Source of the DNA: Chthoniobacter flavus Ellin428
GTDB lineage: Bacteria; Verrucomicrobiota; Verrucomicrobiia; Chthoniobacterales; Chthoniobacteraceae
Direction: 5' to 3'
NCBI RefSeq assembly: GCF_000173075.1
Contig: NZ_ABVL01000001.1
Span: 496,001-560,000 of the forward strand
Length of the DNA stretch: 64,000 bases
In this document: positions 28,015-36,322 of the stretch, piece by piece
How positions within the stretch are numbered: the first letter of the stretch is position 1
Layout of the letters: every line of letters begins with the position of its first letter
Notes under the pieces: generated by a model
What the model was told of the DNA's origin: nothing
The model's database searches: none
What the model saw: the letters and a program-made list of their open reading frames with translations, nothing else
Program-made: the position numbers and the translations under genes

Positions 28015-29208
28015 TTAGCGTGAAAGAGTGGACCGGAGCGTCAGGACCAAGGGGATCGTCAGCGCCGCGGTGCCTCCCGCGGTGAGGATGCCGAGGGTTT
28101 GGTTGAAATGGTCGGCGACGGCGCCGTAGATGATGGGCGCCAGCGCGCCGGAGCCGATGACTCCGGTGTAGAACACCGCGAAGGCGCGGGCGGTATCGCC
28201 CCCGGGGGCAAGCTCCGGCACGGTGCCATAGAGCACTGAGGAAGTGCCGTTTAAAACGATGCCAAGCAAGGGTAGCAGGATGAGCATCGCGGTGAGCGGG
28301 GTGAAGAGGGTGAGGACGATGAGGAGGGCGGTGGCCGCCTCGGTGACAATGACGCTGCCAACGACGCCGAGGTGCTGCCCGAGCCAGCCGCAGACGGCTT
28401 TGCCCAAGGCGCCTCCGATAAAGAGTAGCGCCAGGCCGAGACCGACGGTGGCGGAGCTTCCGCCGCGACCCTGGATGAGGAAAGGCAGGAACAGGAGGTA
28501 GCCCATGCGCGTGGCGGTATCGAGCACGCTAATGGACATGAGCAGGCCGAAACCACGGCGGTCGCTGCCCTGGGCTGTGGACTTTGTTTCCGCGACAGCG
28601 ATGAAGGGTTGTCTGGGGACCAGCGCCAGCAGAGCGAATCCGGCGGCGAAGCCGACTAATGCCATCAGGCCGACAGCGGGTCGCCAGGCCATGACGGGCA
28701 AGAGCAGCGCGACCGTCGCCGGAAGAGTGGCTTTGCCGAGGTCACCGGCGAAATTGTAGATCCCGAGCGGCCCCCGCGCGGTGCGGCCATAAGCGTTCGC
28801 CACCAGGAGCGAAGCGCGCGGATGCTGGACACTCGATCCCAAGCCGGCCAGCACGAGTCCCGAACACAGTCCCACAAAGCCAAAAGGCAGCGCGACGACG
28901 AGGAATCCGAGCGCGGCGACGAAGGTCGCCACCGCCAGGGTGGTACGCAGGCTGAGGCGCTTGATGAAGCGATCGCAAGGGACCTGCAGTCCACCCATGG
29001 TTCCGAAGTAGAGCGCCCGGACGATGGCCAGGCCGGTGTAGGAGAGGCCGAATTGCACCTGCCACACCGGTAGCAGCGGGTAGAGCAGATCTGTATAACC
29101 ATCGTGCAGGATGTGCGCGAGGCAGGCGCCCAGCAGGCTCCGACGCGGACTCGCGGAGCCGGGCGACACGGATTCGGCGATGAGGTCGGTAGGATGGGCG
29201 CTGGACAT
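28015..29208 (-). CDS. MFS transporter, fosmidomycin-resistance-like
   Basis: 397-residue inner-membrane transporter with about 12 hydrophobic helices. The first helix HILHDGYTDLLYPLLPVWQ followed by QFGLSYT is the hallmark of the Fsr-like MFS branch. It starts 12 bases after the end of the upstream MFS gene on the same strand, so the two are probably co-transcribed. It converges with the kinase gene with only about 20 bases between stops. Substrate unknown; efflux of a small toxic compound is likely. Confidence 0.82.
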   Translation of the reverse strand: MSSAHPTDLIAESVSPGSASPRRSLLGACLAHILHDGYTDLLYPLLPVWQVQFGLSYTGLAIVRALYFGTMGGLQVPCDRFIKRLSLRTTLAVATFVAALGFLVVALPFGFVGLCSGLVLAGLGSSVQHPRASLLVANAYGRTARGPLGIYNFAGDLGKATLPATVALLLPVMAWRPAVGLMALVGFAAGFALLALVPRQPFIAVAETKSTAQGSDRRGFGLLMSISVLDTATRMGYLLFLPFLIQGRGGSSATVGLGLALLFIGGALGKAVCGWLGQHLGVVGSVIVTEAATALLIVLTLFTPLTAMLILLPLLGIVLNGTSSVLYGTVPELAPGGDTARAFAVFYTGVIGSGALAPIIYGAVADHFNQTLGILTAGGTAALTIPLVLTLRSTLSR

Positions 29209-29220
29209 CGATTTTCGCCA

Positions 29221-30442
29221 TCAAGCCGAGGCGGTTTCTTCCTCGATGAACCCTTCATCGGCGGGGCGCGGTTTGGCGGAGATGCCGGCCCACCAGCAGA
29301 GCGCGCTCAGGATCACGCTGGCCGCGACACCGAGAGCGAGTTTCAATGCGCTATCGAAGAGCAGCGGGCAGACCACGCCGGAGCCGAGGGCGAAGAGCGC
29401 CATGAAGATGAAACCTTGCAGCGAAGCAGCCAGGCCGCGATGGCGCGGGAAAAGTTCCAGCGCGCGAACGGTCATGCCGGGTGTGGCCAGCGACATCCCG
29501 AAGCAATAGAACAACGGCGCCACGATCGCCCAGGGAATCGCCGGAGTGACGAGCGCGGCGTAGGCGATATTCGCGGCCGCGGCAATGGTCATGATAACAA
29601 AGCCGGCGGTGATCATGGTCGCGGGGCGAAAGCTGTGGCTCCATCGTCCAGCCACCCAGGAGCCGGCGGACATTCCCCCGATGAGCGGGATGAAGAGCCA
29701 GCCGTAATCCGTTTCGTGGAGGTGCAGGATGTGGATGACGAAGGCGGGCGCGGAGCTGACGTAGACCATCACGCCGCCGAAGGCGAAGCCGATGCTCAAT
29801 GCTTGCAGCATGAAGGGCCGGCACGAGCAGACATGGAGATAGTTCAGCATCACGGGCCGGAAACGGAATGGATGCCGGCTTTCGATGGGCAGGCTTTCCT
29901 TCAATTCGCCGGCGCAGAGGGCCATGAGCAGTCCGCTGAAGAGTGCGATGAACCAGAAGATGGAACGCCATCCGAAGGATGAGAGCAGCCAGCCGCCCGA
30001 GAATAGGCGCGATCGCCGGCGCGAGGCCGAAGACGACGGAGATGTAGGACATGACGCGTTGCGCTTCCGCGCCCACGAAAAGGTCGCCCACGATGGCGCG
30101 TCCGATAACGCTACCTGCGCCGGCGGTCGCGCCTTGGAGAAAGCGAAAGAGGATGAGCATGCCGAGGCTGGTCGAGAGTCCCGCGCCAATCGTGCTCAAT
30201 ACGTAAAGCAGCATGGCGGTGAGCAGCACGGGACGGCGCCCGAAGGAGTCGGACAACGTGCCGTAGAAGAGCGTCATGATGGCGAACGCAGCGAGATAGA
30301 CGGTGAGGGTCTGTTGCGCGGCGGCCGCGGTCACCGAGAAGATGCGCGTGATGGCGAGCAACGCCGGCAGATAGGCATCGATGGAAAGCGCGCCCAGCAT
30401 GGAGAGGGCGGCGAGCATGAAAATAAGCAGGCGATTGTTCAC
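29221..30442 (-). CDS. MFS drug-resistance transporter, Bcr/CflA type, split by one frameshift
   Basis: The N-terminal half reads MNNRLLIFMLAALSMLGALSIDAYLPAL... FGLAPAIAPIL in one frame. The C-terminal half continues GGWLLSSFGWRSIFWFIALF in another. Removing one G from the run at about 29996-30000 joins them as APAILGGWLL-type sequence, exactly as in Bcr/CflA exporters, for a product of about 406 residues. The Bcr signature motif A region (YGTLSDSFGRRPVLL) and LFRFLQGATAGAGSV are present. The indel is probably an error since both halves look intact. It heads a two-gene MFS unit. Confidence 0.8.
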
Positions 30443-30507
30443 GGAAAGCTGGGCAAGCTAGGCGGTGGGCGCGGTCGCGTCGATGCTCTGGAGCAGAGTG
30501 GCTGCGG

Positions 30508-30548
30508 CATCCTGCCGCTGGGCGTTTAATATGATCAGCGGCAGGATG
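30508..30548. repeat. 12-bp perfect inverted repeat, REP-like
   Basis: CATCCTGCCGCT (30508-30519) and its exact complement (30537-30548) flank a 17-base loop. Looser pairing extends outward (GCTGC.. with ..GCTGC). It lies between the start of the Bcr-like gene and the end of the HMA-like gene. No T-run follows on either strand, so it resembles a dispersed palindromic element more than a terminator. Confidence 0.6.
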
Positions 30549-30584
30549 TTGCTGCCACTATTCTGCTATCAGACCGCGACCGTT

Positions 30585-30872
30585 CTACTGCGCCACGACG
30601 GGCGGCGAGGGCGGGGCACTTTCCGCGGCCGCGATTTGGAATCCCGCCGCACCGATCCGCTCAAAAATCTGAGTTCGGGTGACTTTCTCGGGTTCATAGC
30701 GGATGGCGAGTTTGCCTTCGAAGAAACTCAGCGATTCCATCCCGGAGATATCGGCCAATGCAGTTTCGAGCCTTTGTTGCGCGACCGCGGAATTCAGTCC
30801 CTGAATCGTCAACTCCAAATCGAGCAAGACCTGCAACTCCGGCGGGATCGGACTGGAGGACGGATCGAGCAT
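30585..30872 (-). CDS. HMA-like (ferredoxin-fold) small protein lacking the CxxC metal site
   Basis: 95 residues. The central part (LTIQGLNSAVAQQRLETALADISGMESLSFFEGKL.. then FERIGAAGFQI) follows the beta-alpha-beta-beta-alpha-beta plan and spacing of heavy-metal-associated domains. 'AVAQQRLETAL' sits where 'CxxC..vekaL' is normal. Both cysteines are absent, so it probably does not bind copper or mercury in the usual way. It follows a small lipoprotein gene by 15 bases on the same strand, suggesting a two-gene unit. Confidence 0.6.
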   Translation of the reverse strand: MLDPSSSPIPPELQVLLDLELTIQGLNSAVAQQRLETALADISGMESLSFFEGKLAIRYEPEKVTRTQIFERIGAAGFQIAAAESAPPSPPVVAQ

Positions 30873-30887
30873 GGGCGAACCCGGTTG

Positions 30888-31070
30888 CTAGTTTCGCGTG
30901 CCTTTCGGAGAATGGTTGTCGTTTTTGGCCAGCTCGTCGGCGTGCAGCGCGTCGCCATAGTATTGGCCGCCGAGATAGACGCTGGGCCGTCGGGCGGCTT
31001 CGCGAGAGGATGCGCATCCCGTGCAAAGACAAACGGCGAATACGCCAAGGACCAAAAGGAAGAGTCGCAT
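30888..31070 (-). CDS. Small lipoprotein, 60 residues
   Basis: MRLFLLVLGVFAVCLCTGC is a short signal peptide with a lipobox (CTGC, lipidated Cys at 19). A polar tail of about 40 residues (SVYLGGQYYGDALHADELAKND) follows. No family recognised. It lies 15 bases upstream of the HMA-like gene in the same orientation. The lipobox supports a real gene despite its small size. Confidence 0.6.
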   Translation of the reverse strand: MRLFLLVLGVFAVCLCTGCASSREAARRPSVYLGGQYYGDALHADELAKNDNHSPKGTRN

Positions 31071-31190
31071 GGCAGACTATCCGGCGACTGGAGGATGGCC
31101 GCAACTGAGTTTGTTGGGGAATCGGAGCGGGAGGTGGAACGATCTCGAAAATGGCACACGCACCTTCACGCCGGCTCACGTTTCAAAGGT

Positions 31191-31304
31191 ATGAAACTGC
31201 GCAAGCGCCACAGAATCGTCCTTCTTTTCTGGGTTCCATTTTGGTCGCTCGCGGTGGCCACGACGGCGCTGGCTGGTTGGGCTTTTCGAGTCATCCACTT
31301 TTGA
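31191..31304 (+). CDS. Possible 37-residue single-pass membrane peptide
   Basis: MKLRKRHRIVLLFWVPFWSLAVATTALAGWAFRVIHF: a basic N-terminus then one hydrophobic helix. A strong intrinsic terminator follows about 55 bases downstream on the same strand, which supports a transcript here. The ribosome site (AAAGG) is too close to the ATG to be convincing. Could be chance. Confidence 0.3.
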   Translation: MKLRKRHRIVLLFWVPFWSLAVATTALAGWAFRVIHF

Positions 31305-31358
31305 TGCGCGCACCACGTGAGTGGGAAGCGATGTGAAACCTGTTCTGGGGGGAACAAC

Positions 31359-31400
31359 GCCCCACCCTTGCATTCGCTTGGGTGGGGTCTTTCCTTTTTA
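31359..31400 (+). terminator. Rho-independent terminator
   Basis: CCCCACCC (31360-31367) pairs perfectly with GGGTGGGG (31380-31387), 12-base loop. It is followed by TCTTTCCTTTTT (31388-31399). Orientation is +. Confidence 0.75.
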
Positions 31401-31419
31401 CGGCGGGCGTAATTTTTCC

Positions 31420-31585
31420 GGTGCACCGCATGTGGTGCGCAACTCCGATACCGGGTTCAGGGAACGTCCTGATTAACGAAAGCGCTGGTGTGAGGTAGTA
31501 ACCAATAACCAGCCGACAAGCGAGGTGTCCTGGGAGTGCTCTCCGCGAGTCCCCGAGGCCCCGCTTGTCGGCAGTGTCTTTTTTG
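31420..31585 (+). ncRNA. Candidate structured RNA with terminal hairpin and U-run
   Basis: Three stems lie in a row: GCACC/GGTGC (31423-31438), TCAGG/CCTGA (31457-31472), and an 11-bp perfect stem GCCGACAAGCG/CGCTTGTCGGC (31512-31522 with 31562-31572). The loop of the last stem holds a small hairpin GGAG-TGCT-CTCC. A run of six T follows (31579-31584). The segment lies between the + strand terminator at 31.36 kb and the end of a minus-strand gene, so it has no obvious coding parent. I do not recognise an RNA family; it could also be only a long-loop terminator. Confidence 0.4.
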
Positions 31586-31601
31586 CGGATGCCCGTTACG
31601 G

Positions 31602-32246
31602 TTAACGAGGCTGATTGGACGAAGGAGCCGGGCCCGCAGGATTGGGGATGATCGGCGCCTCGTGCAATTTCCCGTGCAGGTCCATCACCTGATCTGGGCG
31701 CAGCGTCACGTGACGACCGCTGCTCAGGATCACCGTACCGTCCGCTTTGACCACTACGCCATTCGGCAGTTTGACCTCGTGGACCACTTTATCCGTCGTC
31801 CCGTTGCGGGTAATGAAGACATCCGTCCCGGAAATGGTGATTCCATCCCGTGCTGAGACGCCACTTTCGCGGGGTTTTGCGGCAGGTGCGGTTTCCTTGA
31901 GGACGGGAGCCGTGGGCGCTTGCGCGACGGAATCATCGAGCGAGCCCTCGAAATCGAGCCACTGGTTGGGCAGTAGAGTGATCTCGCGGCCGTCGCGCAG
32001 GGTCACGGTGGCGTTCGGTTCCACCCGCAGGCCATTGGGAAAGAGGACCTCTCGGTCCACCCGAGTTACGACCCCGTCCCGCACCATGAATACGTGGGTG
32101 TCGCGCACGTAGAAACCGTCGCGTTGCGTTCCGGTGCGGATGGCGCGTTGAGGCGGATCAGGAATATTCTGGTTGAGCGGAACCTGGGCATTCGCCGCCG
32201 CGAGGAGCGAGGCGCACAGGGCGAAAGTGAGAGTGAAGGTTTTCAT
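31602..32246 (-). CDS. Secreted protein with two DUF6799-like repeats
   Basis: 214 residues with signal peptide MKTFTLTFALCASLLAAANAQ. Two copies follow of a unit of about 65 residues, with the pattern 'RDGF.v....v.m.rdGv.t.v..ev.lpNG..v..dgtvtl.dGr..tL.p.Q..d..G': about 42-105 and 129-195. I match this to the DUF6799 type seen in Verrucomicrobia and Bacteroidota; function unknown. A full-length paralogue with the same two-repeat plan lies at 34030-34665 on the other strand. Probably periplasmic. Confidence 0.72.
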   Translation of the reverse strand: MKTFTLTFALCASLLAAANAQVPLNQNIPDPPQRAIRTGTQRDGFYVRDTHVFMVRDGVVTRVDREVLFPNGLRVEPNATVTLRDGREITLLPNQWLDFEGSLDDSVAQAPTAPVLKETAPAAKPRESGVSARDGITISGTDVFITRNGTTDKVVHEVKLPNGVVVKADGTVILSSGRHVTLRPDQVMDLHGKLHEAPIIPNPAGPAPSSNQPR

Positions 32247-32660
32247 ACTGACAGAATCGCCGCTTCTGGAAGCGCTGGGTGCGGGTGAATAGGGATAGGA
32301 TCACTTGAGATGTGCTTCCTGATGCACAAAGCAGGCGAGTGCCTGAGTTGGGAGGCAAACAGCCCGTGAGAAACGCGCAGGAATTTGTCACGATGGGCGA
32401 AAGCCTGAGGCCGGGCGGAAACGGCCTGCTGCGGGTTTGGAGTCGGGGAAGAGCGGTTACGTCGCGCTCCTGCCTTAACAGCAAAATTATAGCCGTTTAG
32501 GGCGAGATCTGTCGGGGGGAGCGATGCGCCTCGCTATTCCAATTCGATAGAAAGTTGATCGTCTGTCACTGCGACGCGATAGCTCCGCACATTTTCCGTG
32601 GCGGGCGGGGTCAGCACCTCGCCGGTGCGCAGGTCTAGGCCGGTGGCAGGGGAAAGTGTT

Positions 32661-32752
32661 CAGTAGTCAGTAATCAGTAATCAGTTCTTCTTCTCTCGGT
32701 CTTTTCGCGCCGCCCCGGAAGACTGTATTACTAATAACTGATTACTGATTAC
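32661..32752. repeat. Inverted repeat built of tandem TCAGTAATCAGTAA units
   Basis: Left arm 32661-32690 (CAGTAGTCAGTAATCAG.. ending TTCTTC) and right arm 32719-32752 (GAAGACTG.. ending CTGATTACTGATTACC) are near complements. They would fold into a long hairpin with a loop of about 28 bases. The same unit forms a hairpin at 35136-35217 and recurs at 54646-54680. Confidence 0.7.
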
Positions 32753-32767
32753 CACCGATCATTATCT

Positions 32768-33268
32768 TCAATCCGCGGCGGCGGCGGCCTCGATATTAAT
32801 GCCGGATTCGGCAATTTCGGTCAACAGGATGTCCGTGTCCTTTTCCTCCTCCAGCGTTTCCTCGAGCAGGCGGACGACCTCATCGTGGCCGAGCAGTTCG
32901 GCGAGCGAGCGCGCGGTGCCGTAGCCGGCAATTTCGTAGTGCTCGATGCGTTGCGCGGCCGCGATGAGACCGGCATCCCGCACGGAGGGGCCTGCTTGCT
33001 CGTGCATGAAATCCTGGCTTTCTTCAATGAGCCCGCTCATGGCCTTGCACTTGTGACCGGGGAGTTTGACGCCGAGAAGCGAGGCCGCGCGCTGAAGGCG
33101 TTCGATGTGATCTCTGGTCTGGTCTAGATGCTCTTCGAACCCGGTCCGAAGACTCTCGTGATAAGCGGCCCGGGCCATGAGCGGCAGCGCCTTGAGGAGC
33201 TGTGTTTCCGCGCTGTAGAGATCCTTCAGTTCCTGATGAAGTAGATCTTCGAGAGATTTGAATTTCAT
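32768..33268 (-). CDS. DUF892 / YciE-type ferritin-like protein
   Basis: Four-helix-bundle protein of 166 residues. I start at MKFKSLEDLLHQELKDLYSAETQL (33268), the family's standard beginning; the frame stays open further 5' without homology. Metal-ligand-like residues are seen in EDLLHQELKDLYSAE, FEEHLDQTRDHIERL and QRIEHYEIAGYGTA. These match the Glu/His pattern of YciF/YciE proteins, which are induced by osmotic and oxidative stress. It lies divergently from a small cupredoxin-like gene. Confidence 0.85.
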   Translation of the reverse strand: MKFKSLEDLLHQELKDLYSAETQLLKALPLMARAAYHESLRTGFEEHLDQTRDHIERLQRAASLLGVKLPGHKCKAMSGLIEESQDFMHEQAGPSVRDAGLIAAAQRIEHYEIAGYGTARSLAELLGHDEVVRLLEETLEEEKDTDILLTEIAESGINIEAAAAAD

Positions 33269-33445
33269 AGCAAAAGAGGATCGGGGCGATTCGAATCCAT
33301 GGCTGTGTAAGACTGACGGCACGGTGCCTCTGGGCAAAGGAAATGGAAAACCGCCGGAGGGTGAGAGGCGGCGCAAAAATCCTGATCCGTCTTTCATGGA
33401 TGGGCCTGACCCAATCCTGCCAATGAGCGTTGCGATTCGGTGGAT

Positions 33446-33931
33446 ATGAATACGCGACTCTTCTATTCCGCTCTGTTGGCAGCGGCTCTTTCCGCGGGAA
33501 TTGCCCAGGGCGACGACCAAAAAACATCAGACCAGAAATCTCTCGGTGAGAAAACTTCGGATACGCTGAAGAAGACCGGGAAGACCATTATGGACGACAC
33601 CAAAAAGGTGGGCACGACACTCAAGGATGCGGTGACGCCCAACAGCGACGCGCGCAAGGTGGATGTGACGCTGACCGAACGGCACATCGAAATGCCGCGA
33701 GAACTTCCGGCGGGCAAGACGGGCTTTGTCGTCAAGAACGACGGCAAGGAAAGCCAGGGTTTCCGGATCGAAGGCAATGGCCTCGACAAAGAGTTCATGA
33801 TCGCCGTGTCGCCGAATGAATCCAAGACGCTCGACGTGGATCTGAAACCGGGGACGTACAAAGTCTTCATTCCGATGCCCGGAAAGAATTCCGAACCGAA
33901 GGGCCATGAGGTGAGCCTGCGGGTGAAATAA
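33446..33931 (+). CDS. Secreted cupredoxin-like protein
   Basis: Start at ATG 33446 (a GTG six bases earlier is in frame). Signal peptide MNTRLFYSALLAAALSAGIAQG, a charged Lys/Thr-rich linker (residues 25-70), then a beta-sandwich. The motifs DVTLTERHIEMPRELPAGKTGFVVKNDGKESQGFRI.. and DLKPGTYKVFIPMPG resemble the plastocyanin/azurin-like fold. The Cys and most His ligands of copper proteins are missing, so it probably does not bind type-1 copper. Confidence 0.65.
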   Translation: MNTRLFYSALLAAALSAGIAQGDDQKTSDQKSLGEKTSDTLKKTGKTIMDDTKKVGTTLKDAVTPNSDARKVDVTLTERHIEMPRELPAGKTGFVVKNDGKESQGFRIEGNGLDKEFMIAVSPNESKTLDVDLKPGTYKVFIPMPGKNSEPKGHEVSLRVK

Positions 33932-34029
33932 ATGTGACGTGCGACTGAGACCCGGTCGGGGCTGGCGGGAACGCGGGCGCCGACCGGGAAAAAGCAGCCA
34001 AAATTCAGTAACCTCCCGATTCAGTTTAT

Positions 34030-34665
34030 ATGAAGACGTTCATCCTCACCTCAATCATCGTGGGAGGGCTATGCGTAGCGTCGATCGCCGCGACGCCGGA
34101 AGAGATCAATGCGGCCAATGCCACCCGCACCCACATGGGGGCGACCGCCCGTGATGGATTCACGTTGCGAGGAGCCGAAGTCGTCATGACCCAGCATGGG
34201 GTGACGACCAAAGTGAATCGCGAATACGTGTTGCAGGATGGAACTCGTGTCCTGGCCAATGGCAACATCATTTCGCGCGACGGTAGCACGACCGCGTTGC
34301 GCCCGAACCAGATTCTTCTTTTCGATGGAGAGATCCAGGATGCCGTCTTAACCCCGGATGGCGTCGCGCCGCTGGCGGCCGTCGCCGAAGGCCCGAGGAC
34401 GCAAACCGACTTTCATGCTTCTTCTCGGGATGGCATTACGGTGGCGAATGGCGTGGCTCTCATTACTCGCGATGGTGTGACCGAACGAATCAAGGACGAT
34501 GTGCGGCTGCCTAATGGCGCCATCGCAAAATCGGATGGCACCGTGACGTTTAGCAACGGCAACACCATCTCGCTCCGGGCCGATCAATTCGTCGATTTGA
34601 ACGGCGTCCTGCACGACATGCGCGCGCGCCCCGCAGCTCGACTGCGGAGTACGGCGCCACGGTAG
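34030..34665 (+). CDS. Secreted protein with two DUF6799-like repeats (paralogue)
   Basis: 211 residues; signal peptide MKTFILTSIIVGGLCVASIAA. Repeats at about 38-100 (ARDGFTLRGAEVVMTQHGV... RPNQILLFDG) and 135-198 (SRDGITVANGVALITRDGV... RADQFVDLNG) match those of the protein encoded at 31602-32246 in length and pattern. The two paralogues flank the DUF892 and cupredoxin-like genes. Likely periplasmic; function unknown. Confidence 0.72.
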   Translation: MKTFILTSIIVGGLCVASIAATPEEINAANATRTHMGATARDGFTLRGAEVVMTQHGVTTKVNREYVLQDGTRVLANGNIISRDGSTTALRPNQILLFDGEIQDAVLTPDGVAPLAAVAEGPRTQTDFHASSRDGITVANGVALITRDGVTERIKDDVRLPNGAIAKSDGTVTFSNGNTISLRADQFVDLNGVLHDMRARPAARLRSTAPR

Positions 34666-34724
34666 TTTCCGTTCTCGCTCAGAGAGCGAAGCGCGTGCCT
34701 GTGCAGGCTCAATGCAACACTGAT

Positions 34725-35147
34725 ATGGCTGCTTCGAAAAAGAAAAAGGCGGCGGTACGTACGGCTACGGCGGGAGAGGTGGTGGTCGAAAAACACCCGG
34801 TGTTGCACCCGCAGGAATCCCTCCAGGAAGCAGGGGAGAAAATGCGCGAACTCGAGGCGGAGTCATTGCCGGTCTCAGAAGGGCGCCGCCTGGTCGGAAT
34901 GGTGGATCAGCCGCATCCGGATCGTGTCGCTGCGGGCTACGGGCACGATCCTAAGGCAGCGAGGGTGATCGAATACATGATCAGCAATGTATTCTACTGT
35001 TTCGAGGACGAAGATTGTGCGGTGGCTCTGCGAAAAATGGAGGAAGGACAATTGGACCGCCTCCCGGTCGTGGATCGGGAGATGCGGATCGTCGGGGTGG
35101 TCACTCGAGCGGATCTCGTGGGGGAGGGGAAGGGAAGTAATCAGTGA
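34725..35147 (+). CDS. CBS-pair domain protein
   Basis: 140 residues from ATG 34725 (a GTG at 34695 would add ten). A Lys-rich head (MAASKKKKAA) precedes two CBS motifs. The first is about 17-75 (VVEKHPVLHPQESLQEAGEKMRELEAESLPVSEGRRLVGMV). The second is about 85-135 (MISNVFYCFEDEDCAVALRKMEEGQLDRLPVVDREMRIVGVVT). Such stand-alone CBS pairs bind adenine nucleotides. The last codons and stop lie inside the left arm of the AGTAATCAGT hairpin, so that repeat may also act at this mRNA's 3' end. Confidence 0.78.
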   Translation: MAASKKKKAAVRTATAGEVVVEKHPVLHPQESLQEAGEKMRELEAESLPVSEGRRLVGMVDQPHPDRVAAGYGHDPKAARVIEYMISNVFYCFEDEDCAVALRKMEEGQLDRLPVVDREMRIVGVVTRADLVGEGKGSNQ

Positions 35148-35217
35148 TCAGTAATCAGTGATCAGTCAGAACGCTCCGCACTGACTACTGATTACTGATT
35201 ACTGATTACTGATTACT
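35136..35217. repeat. Long hairpin of AGTAATCAGTGATC units
   Basis: Left arm 35136-35169 has four tandem units of AGTAATCAGTGATC type and ends in CAGTCAG. Right arm 35181-35217 is the complementary CTGACTACTGATTACTGA and onward, four units. Loop of 11 bases. It sits between the CBS and DUF72 genes and overlaps the CBS stop codon. Member of the same family as 32661-32752. Confidence 0.75.
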
Positions 35218-35246
35218 CATCGCCGATTTCTGCTAAAAGTCGCGTC

Positions 35247-35956
35247 ATGAAACTTTGGGTCGGTACTTCCGGTTTTCAATATCCTGAATGGAAGGGGAAA
35301 TTTACCCTGTGCAGATCCCGGCGAGTCGCATGCTGGCCTTTTACGCGGATCACTTTTCCACCACCGAGATCAACTATTCCTTCCGGCGGATTCCGGCGGC
35401 GAAGACGATCCAGGACTGGTCGAGCAAGACGCCCGCGGAATTTCGTTTCAGCTTCAAGGCGCCGCAGCGGGTGACGCACTTTGCCAAACTGCGCGGGTGT
35501 GCGGAGATCCTGGAGGTATTTGCGAAAGCGATCGCGGAGGCGGGCGCCAAGATGGGGCCGGTGCTGTTTCAGCTACCCCCGACGTTCGTGAAGGATGTCG
35601 AGTTGCTGCGCGCGTTCCTCGGTGATGTGCCGAACGATCTCCGGATGGCTTTCGAATTTCGCCATCCGTCCTGGTTCGACGATGCCGTATTCGAGGCGTT
35701 GCGCGGGGCGAATGCCGCGCTCTGCATCGCGGAGAATGAAGAACTCGCCACCCCGGCGATTGCCACCGCGGACTTCGGCTATCTGCGTCTCCGGCGCGAA
35801 GACTATACCGCGGCGCAACTCCGCAAATGGGCCGCCTTCGTGGATCAACAAAAGACGCGCTGGTCGAAGACGTTCGTCTATTTCAAACACGAAGAGTGCG
35901 CCGTGGGCCCGAAGTTCGCCCACGAATTCCGGGCCGCTTTCTCACACGGCGAGTGA
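35247..35956 (+). CDS. DUF72 (YecE-like) protein, one frameshift near the start
   Basis: The first frame gives MKLWVGTSGFQYPEWKGKF, the family's conserved opening. The rest (YPVQIPASRMLAFYADHFSTTEINYSFRRIP...) is one frame off. Adding one T at about 35303 (AAATTTACCC to AAATTTTACCC) joins them into a normal DUF72 protein of about 236 residues. TIM-barrel-like features such as FRFSFKAPQRVTH, FQLPPTF and FEFRHPSWF are intact to the end. The indel looks like a sequence error. Function of DUF72 is unknown. Confidence 0.8.
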
Positions 35957-35972
35957 CGCGGCCGCAGGCCGA

Positions 35973-36263
35973 TCAAGGCTCGAAGTCCGGATCGGCTGCC
36001 GCCATGCGGCGCTCGCGTTCCGCTTCGTCCGTGCCTTCGTAGACCAGCTTGGACGAGATCGTGTCATCCTCGTCGTCGGGAAGCACCTTGGGCGCCGCCG
36101 TGCCATGAGACTCGGGAGCGTCATCCCATTCGGTCAGCTCCTCCGTTTTGGCGCTCAGCTCCGGCGCGGTCGTATCGGTCGGCGTTTCATCCGTGGCGTC
36201 GGCGAGTTCCTCGGCGGATTCCTGCTTGTCTTCCTCGTTGATGGATAGCTTTTTCCGTCTCAT
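35973..36263 (-). CDS. Small acidic protein, 96 residues
   Basis: MRRKKLSINEEDKQESAEELADATDETPTDT and onward: about one third Asp/Glu, no hydrophobic core, probably disordered. The ending ERERRMAAADPDFEP is well formed. No family recognised. It is on the same strand as, and 59 bases from, the response regulator. Coding is supported by the strong acidic bias. Confidence 0.5.
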   Translation of the reverse strand: MRRKKLSINEEDKQESAEELADATDETPTDTTAPELSAKTEELTEWDDAPESHGTAAPKVLPDDEDDTISSKLVYEGTDEAERERRMAAADPDFEP

Positions 36264-36322
36264 ACCTCTGATTCGCACCCCGCCTTGCGGATGGTCGCGA
36301 TCCTTCCGTGTTCGCGCTGCGC

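Noticed and set aside
35136..35217. CRISPR array suspected from the repeated AGTAATCAGT units
   Set aside because: Units are about 10-14 bases with no unique spacers and form two complementary arms; no cas genes.
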